The notes under the pieces: model-generated | What the model saw: only the letters and a program-made list of their open reading frames with translations | Told to the model about the DNA's origin: nothing | Database searches by the model: none | Translations under genes and position numbers: made by a program | NCBI GenBank assembly: GCA_964346245.1 | Contig: CAYFUF010000015.1 | Coordinates: 1 to 37,195 of the forward strand | Reading direction: 5' to 3' | DNA: 37,195 bases | Source: CAYFUF01 sp964346245 | GTDB lineage: Bacteria; Bacillota; Clostridia; Tissierellales; Peptoniphilaceae | Shown: piece by piece, positions 31,742-37,195 of the stretch | Layout of the letters: each line of letters begins with the position of its first letter | Numbering within the stretch: the first letter of the stretch is position 1

Positions 31742-33229
31742 ATGACTGAGAAGAAGAACGTGCGCTTGCGTTTCGCCCCAAGCCCAACCGGATACTTGCA
31801 TATCGGCGGCCTACGTACAGCGCTTTTTAATTATTTGTATGCTCGCCACCAAGGTGGAGACTTCATTTTACGTATCGAGGATACCGACCGCAGCCGCTAT
31901 GTGGAAGGCGCTTTGGAGAACCTGATTGACGTCTTGAATTGGGCGAAGCTCGACTACGATGAGGGAGTCAAGAAGACGGAGGACGGCCTTGAGCAGGTGG
32001 GTAATGCGGGCCCATATATTCAATCCGAGCGGGTTGAAGCAGGCATTTACCAAAAGTATGCTGACCAGTTGGTAGAAGAGGGAAAAGCTTACTACTGCTT
32101 CTGCTCCCAAGAGCGAATTGATCAGGTAAGGGAAGAGCAGAAGGCCCGTGGGGAGACGCCCCGCTATGATGGTCACTGCCGAGATATCCCTTTGGAGGAG
32201 GCAAAGAAGCGGGTAGCAGCTGGAGAGGACCACGTCCTTCGCATGAAGCTTCCAGCTAATACCGACATTACTTTCCACGATGAAATTAAAGGTGAGATTA
32301 CCATCAATACGGACGAGATGGATGACCAAGTCCTCATGAAATCCGATGGTTTCCCCACTTATCACTTTGCGGTTGTTATCGATGACCACCTGATGGGCAT
32401 CACTCATGTGGTCCGCGGCGAGGAATGGATTACCTCAACGCCTAAGCACATCTTCCTTTACCAAGCTTTCGGTTGGGAAGCACCTAGCCATGTCCACCTA
32501 CCAACTGTTTTGGGTCAAGACCACAAGAAGTTGTCCAAACGCAATGGCGATGTGAGCGTCGAGCTCTTCATCGAAAGAGGCTACCTACAGGAAGCTCTCA
32601 TCAACTACATTGCACTTTTAGGCTGGTCGCCTAAGGGCAATGAGGAAGTCCTTTCTATGGACCAAATCATCGAGGAGTTTGACTTCAGCCGTGTGTCCAA
32701 CACTGGCGGCATCTTCGATGTGAAGAAGTTAGACTGGATGAACCAGCAGTACATCACGGCGCTTCCTGTCGAAGATTGCCAAGCTTACATCCGCAAGTAC
32801 CTCTTGGATGCAGGCCTGATAGAAGAAGATTATCCCGAAGAAAAGCTGCGCCTAGTGACTGAAACTTACCAGAACCGGATTGAGCACTTCGACCAAGTCC
32901 CCGAGATGACCAAGCACCTTTTCATCGGCGTAGAAGATTTGCGCTATAGCGACGAGGCTAAGGAAATCCTTAAGACGGATACGGCAAAGATGCTGGTGGA
33001 AACTTTTACCAGCAAGGTGAGAGATAACGAGCTGACAGCAGAATTTGCAGCAGGCGTGGTCAAGGAGATACAGAAGGAAACGGGCATCAAGGGCAAAGAG
33101 CTCTGGTTCCCTGTTCGAGCAGCTCTGGTTGGTCAAACATCAGGCCCAGATTTTGGCAACACCCTGCTGATTTTGGGCAAAGAAGAGGTCTTAGACCGCC
33201 TTGCTTTTGTTCAAGACCACATGCAATAA
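31742..33229 (+). CDS. gltX: Glutamyl-tRNA synthetase
   Basis: A 495-residue class I synthetase that charges tRNA-Glu. ATG with AAGGAGGAG. FAPSPTGYLHIGG near 11-23 contains the HIGH motif; LRIEDTDRSR follows. The Zn-like insert has YCFCSQERI. KLSKRNGDVSVE near 262-273 is the KMSKS loop; the C-terminal anticodon-binding region follows. Fifteen bases separate it from cysS, so gltX-cysS-rlmB is an operon. Confidence 0.96.
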   Translation: MTEKKNVRLRFAPSPTGYLHIGGLRTALFNYLYARHQGGDFILRIEDTDRSRYVEGALENLIDVLNWAKLDYDEGVKKTEDGLEQVGNAGPYIQSERVEAGIYQKYADQLVEEGKAYYCFCSQERIDQVREEQKARGETPRYDGHCRDIPLEEAKKRVAAGEDHVLRMKLPANTDITFHDEIKGEITINTDEMDDQVLMKSDGFPTYHFAVVIDDHLMGITHVVRGEEWITSTPKHIFLYQAFGWEAPSHVHLPTVLGQDHKKLSKRNGDVSVELFIERGYLQEALINYIALLGWSPKGNEEVLSMDQIIEEFDFSRVSNTGGIFDVKKLDWMNQQYITALPVEDCQAYIRKYLLDAGLIEEDYPEEKLRLVTETYQNRIEHFDQVPEMTKHLFIGVEDLRYSDEAKEILKTDTAKMLVETFTSKVRDNELTAEFAAGVVKEIQKETGIKGKELWFPVRAALVGQTSGPDFGNTLLILGKEEVLDRLAFVQDHMQ

Positions 33230-33244
33230 AGGAGAGAGGGGAAT

Positions 33245-34663
33245 ATGCGCATTTATAACACCCTGACCAGAAAGAAAGAAGAGTTTGTGCCCTTGGAGCT
33301 AGGCAAGGTGTCCATGTATGTCTGCGGACCAACGGTCTATGACTACATCCACATCGGTAATGCTAGGCCTCTGGTCGTCTTCGACACCCTTCACCGCTAC
33401 ATGAAGTACCGGGGTTACGACGTCAAATATGTCGTCAACTTTACGGATGTCGATGACAAGATTATCAACAGGGCAAATGAGGAGGGCGTGTCTTTCGAGG
33501 AAATCAGCGAACGCTACATCAAGGCTTTCCTGGAGCAAGCAGACCAATTAAACCTCTTGGAATCGGAAACCATCCATCCACGAGCAACCAACACCATCGA
33601 AGAGATGATTGACTTTATTCAAGGTTTGGTGGATATGGGAGCTGCCTACGATGCTGAGGATGCCGTCTATTTCGATGTTTCTAAGGCTCAGGATTATGGC
33701 AAGCTATCCAAGAAGAATATCGAGGACTTGCAGGCAGGCGCCCGCATCAGGGTTAATGAGATGAAGAAGAGTCCTATGGACTTCGCTTTATGGAAAAAGA
33801 AAAAGGAAGATAAGGAACCGGCTTGGGACAGCCCTTGGGGTGAAGGCAGGCCTGGTTGGCACATTGAGTGCTCGACGATGGCAAAGAGCATCCTGGGGGA
33901 CACCATTGATATTCACGGTGGTGGGGAAGACTTACAGTTCCCTCACCATGAAAACGAGATTGCCCAGTCGGAGACCTTGCATGACCACAGCTTTGCCAAC
34001 TACTGGATGCACAACTCCATGATTACCGTGACGACGGATTCGGGAGCCCACGAGAAGATGTCCAAGTCCAAAGGGAACTTTTGGACCTTGAAGGATATTG
34101 CGGAGGAGTATGACCTGATTTTGGTCCGCATGTGGCTCCTATCTTCCCACTACAGGTCGCCAATCAACTTCTCTAAGGAAGTAATCGAGCAGACCCAAAA
34201 TGGTTACCAAAGGATTATCAATGGTAAGGCTAACTTGGAGCGCCTCCTGTCTTTCGCTGAAGATAAGCAGGCGACTGATAAAGAAAAAGTAACTTTAGAG
34301 GACGTTGAGCTCTACCGTAAATCATTCATTAAGGCAATGGACGACGACCTAAATACAGCGGATGCCTTAACGGCAATCTACGAGCTGGTCAAGCTGGCCA
34401 ACAGTGACTTAGATGATAAGAGCAGCAAGGAAGTCATCGAAAAGACTTACCAACAGCTCAATGAGTTTTTGGATGTGCTAGGTATAGCGGATAGAAGGCA
34501 GAAAGAAATCCTCGCTGAAGATATTGAACAGTTAATTGAAGAGAGAACACTTGCCCGTGCAAATAAGGATTTCCAACGGGCGGACGAGATCAGAGACTAC
34601 TTGAAAGAGCAAGGAATTATCCTGAAGGATACCTCTACAGGTGTTGTTTGGGAGAGAGAATAG
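33245..34663 (+). CDS. cysS: Cysteinyl-tRNA synthetase
   Basis: A 472-residue class I synthetase. ATG with GGAGAGAGGGG. YVCGPTVYDYIHIGNARP near 27-44 holds a zinc-ligand Cys and the HIGH motif. GWHIECSTMAKSILG and the downstream HGGGEDLQFPHHENEIAQSE supply the other zinc ligands (Cys, His, Glu). KMSKSKGNFWTL near 271 is the KMSKS loop. In Bacillus, cysE lies between gltX and cysS; here it is missing. Confidence 0.96.
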   Translation: MRIYNTLTRKKEEFVPLELGKVSMYVCGPTVYDYIHIGNARPLVVFDTLHRYMKYRGYDVKYVVNFTDVDDKIINRANEEGVSFEEISERYIKAFLEQADQLNLLESETIHPRATNTIEEMIDFIQGLVDMGAAYDAEDAVYFDVSKAQDYGKLSKKNIEDLQAGARIRVNEMKKSPMDFALWKKKKEDKEPAWDSPWGEGRPGWHIECSTMAKSILGDTIDIHGGGEDLQFPHHENEIAQSETLHDHSFANYWMHNSMITVTTDSGAHEKMSKSKGNFWTLKDIAEEYDLILVRMWLLSSHYRSPINFSKEVIEQTQNGYQRIINGKANLERLLSFAEDKQATDKEKVTLEDVELYRKSFIKAMDDDLNTADALTAIYELVKLANSDLDDKSSKEVIEKTYQQLNEFLDVLGIADRRQKEILAEDIEQLIEERTLARANKDFQRADEIRDYLKEQGIILKDTSTGVVWERE

Positions 34664-34670
34664 GGGATTT

Positions 34671-35402
34671 ATGTCAGACTATATTGTAGGTAGAAATGCC
34701 GTTTTAGAATATTTGCACGGAGATGGAGAAGCCGACAAGCTCTACATCCAAAAAGGAGAGCGGAAGGGGTCAATTCATCGGATCATCACCATGGCCAAAG
34801 ATAAGGGCATCGTGATCGTTGAAGTAGACCAAAACAAGCTGAACCAGTTCGCTGAGGGACAAGCCCACCAGGGTGTTGCCCTCCTTGCTCAGGACTTTGT
34901 TTACTCGACGCTGGAAGACATCCTCCAGGTGTCCAAGGACAAGGGGACAGCGCCCTTCATCGTCCTCTTAGATGAAATCACGGACCCCCACAACCTAGGG
35001 GCAATCATTCGGACAGCTGAATGTGCAGGCGTCGACGGTATCCTCATTCCTAAGCGCAGATCAGCAACGGTGACATCCACCGTCCACAAGACGTCAGCTG
35101 GTGCGACTAGCCATATGAAGGTCGCTAAAATTACCAATGTCAACCAGACGATAGACCAATTAAAGAAAGAGAATATCTGGGTTTACGGCGCAGCTGGAGA
35201 AGCTAAGCAGACCATCTGGCAAACCAACTTCGACGGTGGCGTATGCTTAGTCATCGGTAATGAAGGCGAAGGCTTAGGCAAGCTGACCAAAGAAAAGTGC
35301 GACGTCTTGGTTTCTATCCCCATGTATGGGCAAATTAATTCCCTAAACGCTTCAGCCTCCGCATCCATCCTGATGTATGAAGTGGTCAGAGGTCGCCAAT
35401 AG
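34671..35402 (+). CDS. rlmB: 23S rRNA 2'-O-methyltransferase RlmB-type (SPOUT/TrmH family)
   Basis: About 243 residues. An in-frame TTG at 34641 overlaps cysS, but ATG at 34671 with AGGGGA gives the family start M-S-D-Y-I-V-G-R-N-A-V-L-E. The N-terminal substrate-binding domain (~1-75) has an HQGVALLAQDF end. SPOUT motifs follow: LLDEITDPHNLGAIIRTAEC (motif 1), VIGNEGEGL (motif 2) and SIPMYGQINSLNASASASI (motif 3, trefoil knot). RlmB methylates G2251 of 23S rRNA in E. coli; the exact target here is by family. The usual mrnC between cysS and rlmB is absent. Confidence 0.9.
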   Translation: MSDYIVGRNAVLEYLHGDGEADKLYIQKGERKGSIHRIITMAKDKGIVIVEVDQNKLNQFAEGQAHQGVALLAQDFVYSTLEDILQVSKDKGTAPFIVLLDEITDPHNLGAIIRTAECAGVDGILIPKRRSATVTSTVHKTSAGATSHMKVAKITNVNQTIDQLKKENIWVYGAAGEAKQTIWQTNFDGGVCLVIGNEGEGLGKLTKEKCDVLVSIPMYGQINSLNASASASILMYEVVRGRQ

Positions 35403-35452
35403 GCTCATCCCAAAGACCCAAAAATCCTTACCGGATGCAGTCAAACGATTTG

Positions 35453-35481
35453 AAAGCAAGGGCAAGCTTCCTTGCTTTTTT
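35453..35481 (+). terminator. Intrinsic terminator of the gltX-cysS-rlmB operon
   Basis: AAAGCAAGG (35453-35461) pairs with CCTTGCTTT (35470-35478), 8-nt loop, and a run of T residues follows to 35481. Confidence 0.85.
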
Positions 35482-35509
35482 CCTATCCCTAGCGTAGAAA
35501 GAAGGACGC

Positions 35510-36703
35510 ATGAGAACTCCCTTTGCAATCGAGAATACGACCACTTGGGAAAGTGTCTTGCTGAGCCGGACGGTCACTAAGCCTGTGACCATCCGTCTTG
35601 CCATCTATTCCCATGCCCACAACAAGCGAACACCAGCAATCCACTACCTGGTGGCAACGGGCTTTTTCAAAATCCTCAACGAGCTGAATGTCCTGGATTA
35701 CCACCACCAATACGGCATGGACGGTCTGACTTTCTACATAGATGTTACCGAAAGCAGGAGTGCTGTTCGGGCCTACTTGCTCAACCTCAAGAAGTTCCAC
35801 GCTTTGGGCCATGCCTGGGAGCTTACCATCATCGACGGCATGCATGTGACCTCCCTCATCCAAGATGGTCGAGATAAGGAGCCGCTCAAGGGCTATGAGC
35901 TTGAGAGCCTTGCCCGCATGCACATGAACATGGGCTCCCGCCCCCTCCGCTTTTCGCGCTACTTCCTCTACGCCGCCCTCGCGCCTTTCGGCCGCAGCCG
36001 CAGTTATGGGTCATGCTCGATGACCTTCGAGGATGCCAAGGGCAACCGCCACTTCTACCATGTCCTCCAAGCGCTAGTAATCCTCGTTCGCGCCTACAGC
36101 TCTCTGGATTTCTCCTCCATCAATTCCCTCCACGAGCTGCGCAGTCGGGGTCTGCCCATCGAAGACGCCCTTAGCCAAATTGGCTCCAGCACAGGTTTAC
36201 TCAAGGGCCTCCTCTTCCATTCCATCCTCATCGCAGCTACCTATGAGCAGAAGACGGCCATGGACCTTATCCCCGAAAAAATCAAAAGCATCGTCAAGGG
36301 CTTGGAGAAGGACTTTTCCAAGGACATCACTTCGCCCAGCACCCTCTTCTTCTCCCGCTATGGCATCGGCGGTGCTCGCATGCTTGCCCTAGCCGGCTAC
36401 GAGCCCATCATCGACAAAGCCCTCCCCTTCTGGCAAGGGGCCATGGACCTAGACGACCTCAGCCTCTACCTCATTGCCCAAACCTACGATACCACCACCC
36501 TCAAAGATATCGACCTGCTCGGCTACCAAAATCTCCAAGAGCAGGCCGACAGGTGCCTAAAGGACATCAACCTCGATCGCAACAGCCTCAACCAAGCCTT
36601 CTACAAGTTAGGCCTGGTCACTGACGGCATCAGCGACCTGATTTCCGTCGTCCTCCTCTTTGACCTCATCGCCAACGAAGAATCCCGCGACGCCATGGAC
36701 TGA
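35510..36703 (+). CDS. Divergent CitX-CitG-like fusion protein, function unknown
   Basis: A 397-residue soluble protein; ATG with AAGGA upstream. Residues ~20-115 resemble CitX (apo-citrate lyase phosphoribosyl-dephospho-CoA transferase): NKRTPAIHYLVATGFFKI, then FHALGHAWELTIID matching the family H-P-L-G-R-L-W-D-x-D-V-I-D motif. Residues ~125-390 resemble CitG: APFGRSRSYGSCSM where PKPGLVD...GSH-DM is expected, and ELRSRGLPIEDALSQIGSS followed by TGLLKGLLFHSIL where T-G-G-V-N-T-H-K-G-A-I-F is usual. Several catalytic residues are thus altered. No citrate lyase genes are nearby, so a role in prosthetic-group synthesis is doubtful. Codons are unusually C-ending compared with neighbours. The stop is TGA, after which the frame stays open for 27 more codons. 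Confidence 0.6.
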   Translation: MRTPFAIENTTTWESVLLSRTVTKPVTIRLAIYSHAHNKRTPAIHYLVATGFFKILNELNVLDYHHQYGMDGLTFYIDVTESRSAVRAYLLNLKKFHALGHAWELTIIDGMHVTSLIQDGRDKEPLKGYELESLARMHMNMGSRPLRFSRYFLYAALAPFGRSRSYGSCSMTFEDAKGNRHFYHVLQALVILVRAYSSLDFSSINSLHELRSRGLPIEDALSQIGSSTGLLKGLLFHSILIAATYEQKTAMDLIPEKIKSIVKGLEKDFSKDITSPSTLFFSRYGIGGARMLALAGYEPIIDKALPFWQGAMDLDDLSLYLIAQTYDTTTLKDIDLLGYQNLQEQADRCLKDINLDRNSLNQAFYKLGLVTDGISDLISVVLLFDLIANEESRDAMD

Positions 36704-36789
36704 CCGTCCTTGGCCTCGCTCGCCCTGGCGACTTTGGACTATGCCCAGCCCCACCCCTCCAACGCCGGCGCCACTTTCTGCAATTAGAG

Positions 36790-36818
36790 TTGACAAGATG
36801 CTTACTTTTATGTAAAAT
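36790..36818 (+). promoter_or_regulatory. Promoter of tRNA-Thr
   Basis: TTGACA (36790-36795), 17-bp spacer, TAAAAT (36813-36818). This is a consensus-quality promoter 35 bases before the tRNA. Confidence 0.8.
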
Positions 36819-36852
36819 TAATTCGTTACACTATTATTGTCTTAATGAATAT

Positions 36853-36925
36853 GCTGCTTTAGCTCAGCAGGTAGAGCGCAGCCATGGTAAGGCTGAGGTC
36901 GCCGGTTCAATCCCGGCAAGCAGCT
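36853..36925 (+). tRNA. tRNA-Thr (anticodon GGU)
   Basis: Full cloverleaf: acceptor GCTGCTT/AAGCAGC, D-arm GCTC/GAGC, anticodon stem CAGCC/GGCTG with loop ATGGTAA (anticodon GGT in DNA), T-arm GCCGG/CCGGC with TTCAATC. The CCA end is not encoded. Confidence 0.93.
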
Positions 36926-36968
36926 TTTTGCTTGACCCCCCCAGTGTTAAGCTTTTGAAGCAATTTTC

Positions 36969-36997
36969 TTGACAAGTCATTACAAAAACCATATTAT
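36969..36997 (+). promoter_or_regulatory. Promoter of tRNA-Lys
   Basis: TTGACA (36969-36974), 17-bp spacer, TATTAT (36992-36997), 17 bases before the tRNA. The two tRNAs are therefore separately transcribed. Confidence 0.8.
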
Positions 36998-37014
36998 ATT
37001 TTGGTAAATCTTTT

Positions 37015-37087
37015 CCACCCTTAGCTCAGTTGGTAGAGCACCTGACTCTTAATCAGGGTGTCCCGGGTTCGAATCCCTGAGGGTGGA
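37015..37087 (+). tRNA. tRNA-Lys (anticodon CUU)
   Basis: Acceptor CCACCCT/AGGGTGG, D-arm GCTC/GAGC, anticodon stem CCTGA/TCAGG with loop CTCTTAA (anticodon CTT in DNA), T-loop TTCGAAT. The T-stem (CCGGG/CCCTG) has one C-U mismatch. CCA is not encoded. Confidence 0.93.
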
Positions 37088-37092
37088 TTGCT

Positions 37093-37126
37093 AAAGCGTG
37101 TCGGCTTCTTGCCTTCACGCTTTTTT
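37093..37126 (+). terminator. Intrinsic terminator after tRNA-Lys
   Basis: AAAGCGTG (37093-37100) pairs with CACGCTTT (37116-37123) and a run of T residues follows. Confidence 0.85.
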
Positions 37127-37195
37127 ATTGCGGTTCACCCTTTTCATTACCACTATTTGCAGAGCTTTCGGCTTTTCTGCCGAGATTGCTGTTGG

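Noticed and set aside
35510..36703. Part of a citrate lyase operon
   Set aside because: No citC, citD, citE or citF gene is nearby, and key CitX and CitG residues are altered.

Overview
The window looks like chromosomal DNA of a Gram-positive Bacillota, probably an anaerobe or microaerophile. Pointers are strong AGGAGG-type ribosome binding sites with several GTG and TTG starts, TTGACA/TATAAT-type promoters (often extended -10), many intrinsic terminators, a gltX-cysS-rlmB cluster, a cdaA-cdaR pair, a rubrerythrin, paired short CHR transporters, and WalR-type TGTWAH-N5-TGTWAH boxes near wall-hydrolase genes. I cannot name the genus from sequence alone.

Region 1 (1-12.3 kb) is a cell-envelope island. 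Four secreted proteins share an unusual ~89-90 residue Trp/Tyr-rich repeat unit carrying an S-Q-A-G-P-like signature. Each ends in a different wall-acting domain: a 3D-like double-psi beta-barrel (89-1303, -), a GH25 muramidase (3010-5106, +), a YkuD L,D-transpeptidase (5315-7090, +) and an M23 endopeptidase (7259-8674, -). Among them lie a GT4 glycosyltransferase (1503-2747, -), a DegT-type sugar aminotransferase (9006-10229, +) and a membrane CapD/PglF-type NDP-sugar dehydratase (10313-12196, +). The last two could make a 4-amino-4,6-dideoxy sugar for a surface polymer. Three perfect or near-perfect WalR-type boxes and one triple box sit in the upstream regions of the 3D and M23 genes.

Region 2 (12.3-18.9 kb) is a tightly packed three-gene cassette: a protein ending in a TerB-C domain, a BrxD/DUF2791-like P-loop ATPase and an Lhr/BrxHI-like superfamily 2 helicase, followed by a HAD phosphatase. 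It resembles the ATPase/helicase part of type 2 BREX without PglX, PglZ or other BREX genes. It is the best candidate here for a poorly described DNA-processing or defence system.

Region 3 (19.0-27.8 kb) is one long operon behind a clear promoter with a symmetric operator-like element: an Opp/Dpp-type peptide ABC transporter (two permeases, a lipoprotein, two ATPases), a cytoplasmic gamma-glutamyltransferase-like enzyme and a two-gene CHR transporter. Together they suggest import and breakdown of gamma-glutamyl or similar small peptides.

Region 4 (27.9-37.2 kb) is mostly housekeeping: rubrerythrin, cdaA-cdaR (c-di-AMP synthesis), a convergent LiaF-like membrane protein, gltX-cysS-rlmB, a divergent CitXG-like protein of unknown role with C-rich codon use, and tRNA-Thr(GGU) and tRNA-Lys(CUU), each with its own consensus promoter. 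No CRISPR array, rRNA, insertion sequence or phage genes were seen.
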